Shown: positions 44,241 to 52,596 of the stretch, in pieces
Position numbering within the stretch: the stretch's first letter is position 1
Layout of the letters: every line of letters begins with the position of its first letter
DNA from: Streptomyces globisporus
Lineage (GTDB): Bacteria > Actinomycetota > Actinomycetes > Streptomycetales > Streptomycetaceae
DNA: 64,000 nucleotides
Reading direction: 5' to 3'
Assembly: GCA_014649555.1 (NCBI GenBank)
Contig: BMTG01000002.1
Span: 1 to 64,000, forward strand
Program-made: the position numbers and the translations under genes
The notes under the pieces: model-generated
Databases searched by the model: none
Seen by the model: only the letters and a program-made list of their open reading frames with translations
Told to the model about the DNA's origin: nothing

Positions 44241-44351
44241 TCAGGTCAGTGGGCTGGGCAGCACGGCCGACCACCAGCCATCGGCGACGGCCCGGCCGGT
44301 GCCACGGGCCGTGCCGGAGATCAGGTCGGCTTTCCCCTCGTGCGCTCCCAT
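44241..44351 (-). CDS. Possible 36-residue ORF coupled to the SDR gene
   Basis: The ATG (44351-44349) shares a base with the SDR stop (TGATG) and the frame runs to TGA at 44243-44241, ending 15 bp before the CoA-transferase start. Most codons end in G or C. The first part (KADLISGTARGTGRAVADGW) faintly recalls an SDR nucleotide loop. It may be a real small protein, a coupling ORF or a decayed SDR fragment; not recognised. Confidence 0.3.
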   Translation of the reverse strand: MGAHEGKADLISGTARGTGRAVADGWWSAVLPSPLT

Positions 44352-45094
44352 CAGCCGGCCTCGGTGCGCAGTGCGTCGGACACCGACTTCACACCGCCGT
44401 GCGAGGTGAGGCCCCCGTCCACCGGTATGTCGGCGCCGGTGATGAAGGACGACTCTTCCGAGAGGAGGAACACCACCAGCGGGGTGACCTCCTCGACTCG
44501 TCCGACGCGGCCCAGCGGTGTTTCCTCGATGTTCGCTTTACGGAATGCCGGTGCCGCTGAAGCCGTCATCTCCGTTTCGATGAAACCGGGGTGAATCGTG
44601 TTCACACGGATTCCGCGCGGTCCGAGCTCGAGGGCAGCGGTCTTCGACAGGCCCCGCAGCGCCCACTTGCTCGTGGTGTAGGCAACGGGGTAGTGCGCTG
44701 TGAGCGCGGCCGAGGAGCCGACGTTCACAACCGACGCCCCAGGGGGCATCAGCGGAGCAAGGTGCTGTATACCCAGCAGTGGTCCGTGGACGTTGACGGC
44801 GTGGACGCGGCTCATGTCCTCGCTGGTGACCTCGTCCAGCCGGGCACGCCAGGTGATGCCGGCGTTGTTGACCAGACCGTGGACCGTCCCGTAGGTCTCG
44901 CGCAGGTAGCTGGCGAGGTCGGCCCAGTCCTCGGCCAATGTGACGTCGAGCCGACGTACGTTCTCGCCGCCATGCACATCGGTGGCGACGACGGTGGCGC
45001 CCTTGCGCGCCAAGGCCGCGGCCTCGGCAGCGCCCTGCCCCCGTGCCGCTCCGGTGACGACGATGACTTTTCCTGCGAGCCTTCCGCTGCTCAC
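44351..45094 (-). CDS. Short-chain dehydrogenase/reductase (classical SDR)
   Basis: 247 residues from GTG 45094, overlapping the FAH gene stop by four bases. Cofactor motif VTGAARGQGAAEA, DVTLAEDW, NNAG (LVNNAGITWRA), active-site serine in VGSSAALTAHYPV and YTTSK, ending in the PG block HPGFIETEM. The acidic DVHGG after the second strand favours NAD. It probably oxidises or reduces an intermediate of the ring-cleavage pathway; the substrate is not predictable. Confidence 0.9.
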   Translation of the reverse strand: MSSGRLAGKVIVVTGAARGQGAAEAAALARKGATVVATDVHGGENVRRLDVTLAEDWADLASYLRETYGTVHGLVNNAGITWRARLDEVTSEDMSRVHAVNVHGPLLGIQHLAPLMPPGASVVNVGSSAALTAHYPVAYTTSKWALRGLSKTAALELGPRGIRVNTIHPGFIETEMTASAAPAFRKANIEETPLGRVGRVEEVTPLVVFLLSEESSFITGADIPVDGGLTSHGGVKSVSDALRTEAG

Positions 45095-46062
45095 GGCCGC
45101 TCCCGGTCGCGGCGCCGCGCGCGGGGCAGCTGGACCGGAGCCACGCCGGGCGTGATGCGAGTGGTGAGCGACCCGAGACCTTCCACGGTCAGGGTGACCG
45201 TGTCGCCGGGCCCCAGTGGCGACGGGCTCTGTTCGCCGGAACGGCCCCATAGTTCGGCCAAACAGCCGCCGTTGCCGCAGGTGCCCGACCCCAGGACGTC
45301 GCCGGCGACGATGCGGGTGCCGCGCGAGGCGTAGGCGGCCATCTCCTCGAAAGTCCAGCTCATGTTGGACAGAAGGTCGTTGCCGACCTTTGCACCGTTG
45401 ATCTCGGCGGTCAGCGCGAGGCGCAGAAAGCCTTCGCTGTCCCGGTGGGGCTCCAGCTCGTCGGCGGTCACCAGGTAGGGGCCGAGAGTGGAGGCGGTGT
45501 CCTTTCCCTTGCACGGTCCGAGACCCACCTGCATCTCTGCCGACTGCAGGTCCCGCGCGGACCAGTCGTTGAAGATCGTGTAGCCGACGATGTGGTCCTG
45601 CGCCTGTGCCGGGGTCAGGTCACGACCGTCCCGTCCGATGACGGCTGCCACCTCCAGTTCGAAGTCGAGTACGGAGGATCCGGGAGGCATGGGAACGTCG
45701 TCGTGGGGGCCGAACACCGCGTGCGGGTTGGTGAAATAGAAGGTGGGTGCCTCGTACCACTGCTCGGGGACGCCTGCTTCGCCGCTCACGGACCGGCGTA
45801 CGCCTTCCACATGTTCTTCGAAGGTGACGAAGTCCCTCACGGACGACGGCTGCAGAGGTGTTAGGAGACGCACCTGGGAGACGTGCGGGCCGGGCGGCAC
45901 GTCCTGGGCCACCGCCGCGGCGGCGAGCAGGCCGGCCAAGCCCCCGGTTTCACGAATCAGGTCGGTCAGCGAGGTGACGCCCGGCAAGGGGAAGAGTGTG
46001 CCGTCGTCTTCCACTACGGCGACACGCGGGCGGTGGCGGTACTCGAAAGCGGCGAAGCGCAT
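45091..46062 (-). CDS. FAH-family hydrolase, second paralogue
   Basis: 323 residues from ATG 46062 (GGAG nine bases upstream); the longer frame to 46122 is not needed. FAH fold: VRDFVTFEEHVEGVRR, PTFYFTNPHAVFGPHDD, LDFELEVAAVIGRDGRD with metal glutamates, YTIFNDWSARDLQ, GPCKGKDTASTLGPYLV and GSGTCGNGGCLAELWG. This subgroup resembles enzymes hydrolysing fumarylacetoacetate-type or 2-hydroxymuconate-type diketones. It lies directly downstream of the extradiol dioxygenase, so its likely substrate is the extradiol cleavage product. Confidence 0.88.
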   Translation of the reverse strand: MRFAAFEYRHRPRVAVVEDDGTLFPLPGVTSLTDLIRETGGLAGLLAAAAVAQDVPPGPHVSQVRLLTPLQPSSVRDFVTFEEHVEGVRRSVSGEAGVPEQWYEAPTFYFTNPHAVFGPHDDVPMPPGSSVLDFELEVAAVIGRDGRDLTPAQAQDHIVGYTIFNDWSARDLQSAEMQVGLGPCKGKDTASTLGPYLVTADELEPHRDSEGFLRLALTAEINGAKVGNDLLSNMSWTFEEMAAYASRGTRIVAGDVLGSGTCGNGGCLAELWGRSGEQSPSPLGPGDTVTLTVEGLGSLTTRITPGVAPVQLPRARRRDRERP

Positions 46063-46244
46063 GATGCGGCTCCAAGAGGGAGGGGAAACGAGGTCGAATA
46101 CACGAAGCGCCGTCCTGGACACGCCAGGCGAGTGGCGGGCCTACGGAGCGGGCTCAGGGCCGGACGCCCTCGGCCGGGAGCGCGGAGGCAGGAGTCGGAG
46201 CGGGACACCACTCCCGCGTTCCCGGAGACAACACAGGCCGGAGG

Positions 46245-47186
46245 CTAGACCGGTGGGGCGACGAAGCTGCCGCGGTCGGGGTCGTTGAAGGACTCCTTGG
46301 CGACGAGCTCGTTCATCGGGTTCGCCGTGCCCCACTGGTCGGCGACCTCGGGCTGGGAGAAGTCGTAGACGTGGGGGTGCCAGGTGTCCTCGTCGAGTTC
46401 CTCCAGTTCGGTGGTGTACTCGACGGTGTTGCCGTGGGGGTCGAGGAAGTAGGTGAACGTGTTGTCACCGGCCGTGTGCCGGCCCGGGCCCCAGATCTTG
46501 GTGAATCCGGCACGGGTCACTCGCCCTGAGCCGCGCATGTACTCGTCGATGCCACGCATCTCGAAGGAGATGTGGTGGAGCGATGTGTGCGGCCCCTTGG
46601 CCAGTGCCATGGAGTGGTGCTGGCTGCTGATGCGCATGAAGTGCATGACGTCGCCCATGTGGGGTGAACTGAGCGTGTCGGAGAGCCGGAAGCCGAGGTG
46701 CTGCTCGTACCAGGTCCGGGTGCGCTCCAGGTCGGGCGAGTTGAGCACGACGTGCGACAGCTTGACCGGGATCGCCTCCTTCTCCTCGATCTTGCGGTGC
46801 CGCCGGACCTCGACCTCCGCGGAGACCTCGATGGTCCGTCCGTCGACGTCGAAGAAGCGGAAGCCGTAGCCCCCTCCAGGGGTGCTGACGGTGCCCGGCT
46901 GCGAGATCAGTTTCACGCCCGTGGACAGGAGCTGTTCGGCGAGCGTGTCGACGTCCGCCGGAGTGGCGGCGCCGTAGGAGACGAGGTCCAGGCGCTTCTC
47001 GTCCGCCTTGCGCAGCCGGACCACGTACTGCTCCGGGCTGCCCTCGGCGGCGAGGAAGGAGATGCCGGAATCCTCGGCGACCTTGGTGAGTCCCCAGACA
47101 CCGGCGTAGAAGTCGAGCTGTTTGTCGTAGTCGGGCACGGCGAGGTCCACGTGCCGAAGGTGGGTCAACAGGCGGCTTGTGCTCAT
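46245..47186 (-). CDS. VOC-superfamily extradiol (catechol 2,3-type) dioxygenase
   Basis: 313 residues with two glyoxalase-fold modules (about 8-125 and 143-275). Metal ligands of the type I extradiol enzymes are visible: H in LSHVVLNS, H in HTSLHHISFEM and E in GNTVEYTTELEE; YFLDPHGNTVEY is the signature. It cleaves a catecholic ring next to the hydroxyls with Fe(II). This is a different ring-cleavage chemistry from the gentisate dioxygenase in the same operon. The catechol is presumably produced by the flavin monooxygenase encoded two genes upstream. Confidence 0.9.
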   Translation of the reverse strand: MSTSRLLTHLRHVDLAVPDYDKQLDFYAGVWGLTKVAEDSGISFLAAEGSPEQYVVRLRKADEKRLDLVSYGAATPADVDTLAEQLLSTGVKLISQPGTVSTPGGGYGFRFFDVDGRTIEVSAEVEVRRHRKIEEKEAIPVKLSHVVLNSPDLERTRTWYEQHLGFRLSDTLSSPHMGDVMHFMRISSQHHSMALAKGPHTSLHHISFEMRGIDEYMRGSGRVTRAGFTKIWGPGRHTAGDNTFTYFLDPHGNTVEYTTELEELDEDTWHPHVYDFSQPEVADQWGTANPMNELVAKESFNDPDRGSFVAPPV

Positions 47187-47199
47187 GCGGGTTGCCTCC

Positions 47200-48204
47200 T
47201 CAGGCGGGAGAGATGTTGAGCAGTGCGGCGGCGTTGCGGCCGCGGATGGCGTCGAGATCGGCTTCGTCCAGTCCGGCGGACCGCAGGGCGGCGACGGGGT
47301 CGGCCGCCCCCATGTCGAAGGGGAAGTCGGAACCGAGCAGCACCCGGTCGGCTCCTGCGGCTCGCACCAGTGCCCGGAGCACCTGCGGGTCGTGCACCAG
47401 GGAGTCGAAGTACAGCCGCCGCAGATAGCTGCTCGGGAGGTGGGCGCAGTCGGCGGACGCGTCGGTCCGGGCGCGCCAGGCGTGGTCGCTGCGCCCGATA
47501 TGGGTCGGCAGGTAGCCTCCGCCGTGCGCCGCGATGATCTTCAGTCCGGGATGCCGGTCCAGGACTCCGGAGAAGATGAGGTGGGACAGGGCGACGGCGT
47601 TCTCGGTGGGCTGGCCCACGGTGTTTGACAGGTACCACTGGTCAAGACGCTCGTCGAGCGTGCAGCCGAAGGGGTGCAGGAAGATGACGGCGCCCGTCTC
47701 CTCGACACGCGTCCACAAGGAGTTGTAGGCGGGATCGGACAGTTCCCGACCGGGAGCGTGGCTGGAGATCTCCACCCCGGCCAGGCCCTGTTCGAGGGCG
47801 TGATCCAGTGCTGCGACGGTCTGCTCGGGGTGCTGGAGGGGTACCAGGCCGAGGCCGCGGAGCCGGTCCGGTGCCTGGGCGCAGTGGGCTGATGTGGCCG
47901 CGTTGGCGAGTCGGTAGACCTTCTCGGCCGTCGGGGCGTCGGTCCAGTAGTGGTAGTGCGAGGGTGAGGGGCTGACCAGCTGGACGTCGACGCCCTGCGC
48001 GTCCATGGCGGCCAGGCGTTCCGTCACCTCGGTCAGACGGGGCAGGCGGTCGCGGACCATCGGACCGCTGACCGCGAGAGCGGCGGGACCGTTGCGCCGG
48101 GCGTCGAGCTCCTTGGACAGCGCGTACCCGGGCTGATCGGCCAGGAGAGCCTCGACCTGGGGAAGCAGGACGTGGGCGTGCACGTCCACGGTGGGGGCGG
48201 TCAC
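47200..48204 (-). CDS. Amidohydrolase-family decarboxylase/hydrolase (ACMSD-like)
   Basis: 334 residues from GTG 48204, overlapping the monooxygenase stop by four bases. Metal motif DVHAHVL, then LVSPSPSHYHYW, VIFLHPFGCT, IAAHGGGYLPTHIGR and LLGSDFPFDMG, matching the ACMSD/resorcylate-decarboxylase group (amidohydrolase_2). Such enzymes decarboxylate aromatic acids or ring-cleavage products, or hydrolyse lactones. It sits between a flavin monooxygenase and the extradiol dioxygenase, so removal of a ring carboxylate or processing of a cleavage product is likely. Confidence 0.88.
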   Translation of the reverse strand: MTAPTVDVHAHVLLPQVEALLADQPGYALSKELDARRNGPAALAVSGPMVRDRLPRLTEVTERLAAMDAQGVDVQLVSPSPSHYHYWTDAPTAEKVYRLANAATSAHCAQAPDRLRGLGLVPLQHPEQTVAALDHALEQGLAGVEISSHAPGRELSDPAYNSLWTRVEETGAVIFLHPFGCTLDERLDQWYLSNTVGQPTENAVALSHLIFSGVLDRHPGLKIIAAHGGGYLPTHIGRSDHAWRARTDASADCAHLPSSYLRRLYFDSLVHDPQVLRALVRAAGADRVLLGSDFPFDMGAADPVAALRSAGLDEADLDAIRGRNAAALLNISPA

Positions 48205-49331
48205 GGCAGCTCCCTGAGCATCGTCATCGTGCGGGCCATCAGCCCCGGCACGTCGGCGTCCCGGACGTGGTCGAGCTGCCACTGGCCGATCTGGACGGAC
48301 GCCTCGACGACGGGGCGAACCCGACTGATCCGCCGCTCGTAGTAGGCCTGCAGCAGTTCCCCGTCCCAGACTTCGGCCTCGGTCAGCAGCTGTGCGAGCA
48401 CCCACGCGTCCTCCAGCGACAGCGCGGCGCCCTGCGCAAGGGTGGGGGGGCAGCAGTGGGCTGCGTCGCCGACGAGGACGACGCGGCCGCGGTGCCACGA
48501 ACCCTCGACCAGCAGTCGGTCGAACCAGGTGTAGTTGACCTTGGACGGTTCGGTGATCGAGGCGGTGATGGCCGGCCAGGCACCTCCGTACGTGGAGGCG
48601 ATCTTCCGCATCTCCTGCGCGTACGACTCGGGCGGTATGGAGGCGCGGTCCCGGTTCCTCTCCACCACGTACGCGTACAGGGTGGTGTCGCTGGTGGGGC
48701 AGTAGCCGGCGATGAAGGCCGCGCCGCCGTAGGCGAGGTCGGTGCGCTCGACTCCGGCGGGTCTCGGGGCGGCCGCACGCCAGATGGCCATGCCGGTCGG
48801 TTCCGGCTTGTCCGTGATGCCGATCTGTGCGCGCGTGGCCGAGCCCAGTCCGTCGGCGGCGACGACCAGGTCGTAGCGGTGCTTGCTGCCGTCGCTCAGG
48901 CGGACCGAGACGCCGGTGTCGTCCTGATTCCCGATGGTGGCGGTGGTACCCAGACGGACGGTCGCGCCACTTGCACGGACGGCCTCGATGAGGATGTGCT
49001 GCAAACGCGGGCGCTGCATGCCCACGGTTGCCGGAAGGTCGTCGCCGCCGGTGCGCAGGTCGCGCTGGACGTGCAGGACGGTGCCGTCGGGGGCGGTGAT
49101 CCCGACCGAACCGAACGCGAACCCGGAGGCCTTGACCTCCTCCCAGACGCCCAGTTCGCGCAGCACCCGCAGGGCGTTTCCCTGGAGGGTGATGCCGGAT
49201 CCGGCGGTGGCGTTCCAGTCGTCCTTCGCTTCGACGAGGTCGACCTCGATTCCGGCGCGGCGCAGCAGGATGGTGACGGTGTTGCCGGCTGCTCCGCCTC
49301 CGACGACCAGGACCTTGCGAGGTGTGCTCAT
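48201..49331 (-). CDS. FAD-dependent monooxygenase, second paralogue
   Basis: 376 residues from ATG 49331 (AGGGAG upstream). FAD motif VVGGGAAGNTVTILLRRAG, GITLQGNALRVLRELG, DG motif AADGLGSATRAQIG and GDAAHCCPPTLAQGAALSLEDA. A class A hydroxylase, but with GGGAAG rather than GGGIGG and a short C-terminus. It probably hydroxylates the aromatic substrate that feeds the extradiol dioxygenase. Distinct in sequence from the hydroxylase at 41472-42692. Confidence 0.88.
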   Translation of the reverse strand: MSTPRKVLVVGGGAAGNTVTILLRRAGIEVDLVEAKDDWNATAGSGITLQGNALRVLRELGVWEEVKASGFAFGSVGITAPDGTVLHVQRDLRTGGDDLPATVGMQRPRLQHILIEAVRASGATVRLGTTATIGNQDDTGVSVRLSDGSKHRYDLVVAADGLGSATRAQIGITDKPEPTGMAIWRAAAPRPAGVERTDLAYGGAAFIAGYCPTSDTTLYAYVVERNRDRASIPPESYAQEMRKIASTYGGAWPAITASITEPSKVNYTWFDRLLVEGSWHRGRVVLVGDAAHCCPPTLAQGAALSLEDAWVLAQLLTEAEVWDGELLQAYYERRISRVRPVVEASVQIGQWQLDHVRDADVPGLMARTMTMLRELP

Positions 49332-49369
49332 GGGGAACTCCCTTGTTCCTCGGGCTGTGGGCCCCGGGA

Positions 49370-50326
49370 CTACTTGACGGCGACGGGGTTGACGGGTGAC
49401 CCGACGGCGCCGGTGATGGGCAGGGGTGCGGCAGTGAGCCAGAACTCGTAGACGCCGTCGGCCGCGCAGTCCTCGGCGAGAGCCTCCAGGTCCCACATCT
49501 CGCCGATGAGCAGGCCGATGTGAGGGATGACGACTTGGTGCAGTGGCTGGAAGGCGTGGTCGAACTCGTTGGGCCGTACCTCGAAGCCCCAGGTGTCGGT
49601 GGCGATCGCGGCGATCTCGCTGCCGTGGAGCCAGAGCGCGGTGGTGAAGGAGAGCCCCGGGGCAGCGCCGCCGGCATAGTCTCCCCAGCCGTCTCGGCGC
49701 ACGCGGGCGAGCTGCCCGGTTCGGACGAGGACGATGTCGCCGCGGCCGACCGTCACCGCGTGGGCTTCGGCGGCGGCCACCAGGTGATCCTCGGTGATGG
49801 CGAACCCGTCGGGGAGTTCACCGTCCTCTCCGGCCGTCCGGCCGACGTCCAGCAGCACGGCTCGCCCGGCGATGTGTGGCGCCATGTGCTCGATGCCGGT
49901 GACCTGGTCGCCGTCGGAGGTGACGACCTGCTCGGCCGGCCGGCCGTTCCACGCCTTGCCGTGGTCGAAGATGTGGCCCAGGCCGTCCCACTGGGTGGAG
50001 CACTGCAGCGGCATCGCGATCACGTCGTCGGCGCCGCCGATGCCGTGGGGAAGTCCCTGGTTGCCCAGGGCTGCGTCCGTGCCGGTGTCGAGCATGGTGT
50101 GGACCGGGTTGGTCCGCCGCCGCCAGCCCTTCTGGGGGCCGTTGATGTCGAAACGCTGGGACAGGGAGAAGCTGACGCCTCGCCGTATCAGGGCCGCGCC
50201 TTCACGGCGCTTGGCCTCGTCGAGGTAGTTCACGGTGCCGAGGCGGTCGTCCTCGCCCCAGCGGCCCCAGTTGGAGCACTGCTCAGCCGCTTGAGCGACC
50301 GCGCCCGCGGGATCGGTGCGGTTCAT
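49370..50326 (-). CDS. Cyclase-family (kynurenine-formamidase-like) hydrolase
   Basis: 318 residues from ATG 50326, preceded by GGAGGGG and overlapping the upstream stop (ATGA). The metal-site region reads STQWDGLGHIFDHGKAWNG, a variant of the HxGTHxDxPxH motif of the cyclase/KynB superfamily. GRAVLLDVGR and GDIVLVRTGQ are further family blocks. Related enzymes hydrolyse amides, lactones or isatin-like compounds. Its role in the pathway is unknown; ring opening or hydrolysis of an early intermediate is plausible. Confidence 0.85.
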   Translation of the reverse strand: MNRTDPAGAVAQAAEQCSNWGRWGEDDRLGTVNYLDEAKRREGAALIRRGVSFSLSQRFDINGPQKGWRRRTNPVHTMLDTGTDAALGNQGLPHGIGGADDVIAMPLQCSTQWDGLGHIFDHGKAWNGRPAEQVVTSDGDQVTGIEHMAPHIAGRAVLLDVGRTAGEDGELPDGFAITEDHLVAAAEAHAVTVGRGDIVLVRTGQLARVRRDGWGDYAGGAAPGLSFTTALWLHGSEIAAIATDTWGFEVRPNEFDHAFQPLHQVVIPHIGLLIGEMWDLEALAEDCAADGVYEFWLTAAPLPITGAVGSPVNPVAVK

Positions 50327-51321
50327 TTCCCCTCCGCGACACATCGGGTGCGCTGGGCGCCCAGTCCGGAGATGGAGGCATCCATGACGTCGCCGTCGCG
50401 CAGCAGGCGCCCCCAGTGCATGCCATTACCGGCCGGCGACCCGGTGAGTACGAGGTCGCCGGGGAGCAGGCGCGCGCTCTGGGAGGCGTACGCGACCATG
50501 CGCGCCACGTCGAAGATCATGTCCTTGGTGGACTCGTCCTGCATGACCTCGCCGTTCAGCTTCAAGGTGAGCTGCAGGTCGCCGGTGTCGCCGATCGATT
50601 CGGCGGGCACGATCCACGGCCCCAGGGGGGTGAAACCGGGAGCGTTCTTGCTGCGCAGCCAGTCCGTTCCGATCTGTGGCATGTCCCTGCGGAAGACGGT
50701 GGCCCGGTCGGTGAGGTCGTTGGCGATCGTGTAGCCGGCCACGTAGTCCAGCGCCTCCTGAGGGGAGACCTGGTAGGCGGGGCGGGCGATCACCGCGGCC
50801 AGCTCCAGTTCCCAGTCCGGCTTTGCCGCCCACGCGGGCAGCGTGACGTCGTCGTTGGGGCCGGAGATGGAGCTGGGCAGGCCGATGAACATGTACGGAA
50901 GATCGTCGGCGGCACGTCGGTCCATGATCTCGGCCGCTTCGGCGCGCGCCTCCTCCTCGGAGCGCCCGTCGGACGGATCGCGGTGTGCGACGTGCAGGTC
51001 GATGACGTGCTGGCGGTAGTTGGCGCCCGACTGGAAGATCTGCCGCGGTTCCACGGGAGCGAGGACACGGAAGTCGGCCAGAGGACGGCGGGGCAGTCCC
51101 TCCTCGGCTGCGAGATCACGCAGCAGCGGGAGAACGGTCGGCCACTGCTCCAGCAGGGCCCGCATGGTCAGCGCCGGGTCGTCCAGGGCCGTGCGCAGGT
51201 CCAGGACCTGACTGTCGCGGTCGACAAGAGCGGGGAAGGCAGGGCCGTCAGCGGCCGAGAGGGTGCCCAGGGCGAAAGGCCCGGCAAATGAGTCAGAAGC
51301 GGATCGAGGTTTCACCGGCAT
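50323..51321 (-). CDS. FAH-family hydrolase, third paralogue
   Basis: 332 residues, first gene of the leftward aromatic operon. FAH fold: QIFQSGANYRQHVIDLHVA, IGLPSSISGPNDDVTLP, DWELELAAVIARPAYQV, YTIANDLTDRATVFR, GTDWLRSKNAPGFTPLGPW and PGDLVLTGSPAGNGMHWG. Its insertion after ANYRQH and its overall length differ from the other two FAH genes, so the three are unlikely to be redundant. Preceded by the divergent LysR promoter region. Confidence 0.87.
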   Translation of the reverse strand: MPVKPRSASDSFAGPFALGTLSAADGPAFPALVDRDSQVLDLRTALDDPALTMRALLEQWPTVLPLLRDLAAEEGLPRRPLADFRVLAPVEPRQIFQSGANYRQHVIDLHVAHRDPSDGRSEEEARAEAAEIMDRRAADDLPYMFIGLPSSISGPNDDVTLPAWAAKPDWELELAAVIARPAYQVSPQEALDYVAGYTIANDLTDRATVFRRDMPQIGTDWLRSKNAPGFTPLGPWIVPAESIGDTGDLQLTLKLNGEVMQDESTKDMIFDVARMVAYASQSARLLPGDLVLTGSPAGNGMHWGRLLRDGDVMDASISGLGAQRTRCVAEGK

Positions 51322-51449
51322 GTCCTCCTGGTTGCGGTGGGACTAATCTGGACCCGCTTCCAGCAATCAGGGAAATCGATTATTCGGATCACTACCATTC
51401 ACCAGGCAGATAACCTCTGGTGGCACCGCACGTGAAGGGAAGCCGTCCC
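51322..51449. promoter_or_regulatory. Divergent promoter region of the aromatic operon and its LysR gene
   Basis: 128 bp between the third FAH gene and lysR. It includes AT-rich segments unusual for this DNA (AATCGATTATTCGGATCA near 51373) with the palindrome AATCGATT. LysR proteins bind such divergent regions; no single T-N11-A box could be chosen by eye. Confidence 0.45.
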
Positions 51450-52364
51450 GTGAACCTGGCCCGTCTCGACCTCAACCTCGTCGTGGCCCTCCGCGCCCTC
51501 CTCGAAGAACGCAACGTCACCAAGGCAGGGCAGCGTGTAGGGCTCAGCCAGCCCGCGATGAGTGCCGCACTGGGCCGGCTGCGGCGGCACTTCGGCGACG
51601 AACTCCTGTCCCGCGTCGGGAGCCAGTACGAACTCACCGCGCTCGGCCAGGTCCTCCTGGACCGCACCGCCACCGCATATGACGTCATCGAACGGCTCTT
51701 CGCCAGCCAGGCCGCCTTCGACCCGTCCACGGAGACCCGCGAGTTCCGCCTCGTGGCCTCCGACTACGCCGTCGACGTCTTCGGCGTCGAACTGGCCCGC
51801 GTCATCCACGAGGAGGCCCCGGGAATCCGGCTGCGCTTCACCCGCACCCCCATCACCGTCGTCGATGACACCGCGAGCCTGCTCAGCGCCACCGACGGGC
51901 TGCTGATGCCCCACGGCGTCATCAGCGACTTCCCCGCCACCGATCTGTACGACGACCGTTGGGTCTTCGTCGTCGCCGACGACCACCCCAGCATCGAGGA
52001 CCGGTTGACCCGCCAGGACCTTGCCCGGCTGCCCTGGGTCACCTACCAGCGCACCTATGACGCCCCCGCCGTACGCCAGCTCGGCATGCTCGGCATCGAA
52101 CCGCGCGTCGAGGTCTCCGTCGACAGCTTCCACGCCCTTCCCGCCCTTGTCGCCGGGACCCGCCGCATCGCACTCGTCCAAGCCCGCCTCGCCCGCCTGC
52201 TCGCCCCTATCGCGGCCGTACGCGTACTCGATCCTCCTTACGAGGCGGTGCCGCTGCGCGAAGCGCTGTGGTGGCACCCGGTCCACACGCATGACGCCGC
52301 CCACATCTGGCTCCGTGAAACCGCGGCCAGGGTCGGTCGGCGCGTTGCCGATGCGGAGGTCTGA
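51450..52364 (+). CDS. LysR-family regulator of the aromatic operon
   Basis: 304 residues from GTG 51450 with AAGGGAAG upstream; GTG 51420 is possible but lacks a site. The LysR winged HTH is at the N-terminus (LDLNLVVALRALLEERNVTKAG, cut here as VTKAGQRVGLSQPAMSAALG and RLRRHFGDELL). The effector domain shows NodD/PcaQ-like features (FRLVASDYAVDVFG, DDRWVFVVADDH, VSVDSFHALPALVAGT). It is divergent from the twelve-gene catabolic operon and probably activates it in response to an aromatic inducer. Confidence 0.92.
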   Translation: MNLARLDLNLVVALRALLEERNVTKAGQRVGLSQPAMSAALGRLRRHFGDELLSRVGSQYELTALGQVLLDRTATAYDVIERLFASQAAFDPSTETREFRLVASDYAVDVFGVELARVIHEEAPGIRLRFTRTPITVVDDTASLLSATDGLLMPHGVISDFPATDLYDDRWVFVVADDHPSIEDRLTRQDLARLPWVTYQRTYDAPAVRQLGMLGIEPRVEVSVDSFHALPALVAGTRRIALVQARLARLLAPIAAVRVLDPPYEAVPLREALWWHPVHTHDAAHIWLRETAARVGRRVADAEV

Positions 52365-52596
52365 CCCCTTCGCCTGTCGCGAGTGGTCCACAGGCTGGGC
52401 GTGAGACCTCGCTCCGCCACCATCCAGCTGATGGATGGCACACATCGTGAACACTGATGCCGCAAGGGGTGGGCAGCGCGTTCACCGGCACGCATAGTCG
52501 AGGGCACCTCCGCCCCTCGTTCCACGCCGCCCCGGCCAGACGGGCGGCAGGACCAGGCGCAGCTCCCTTCCCCTTCGCGCGCTCTGGAGTGCCGCC

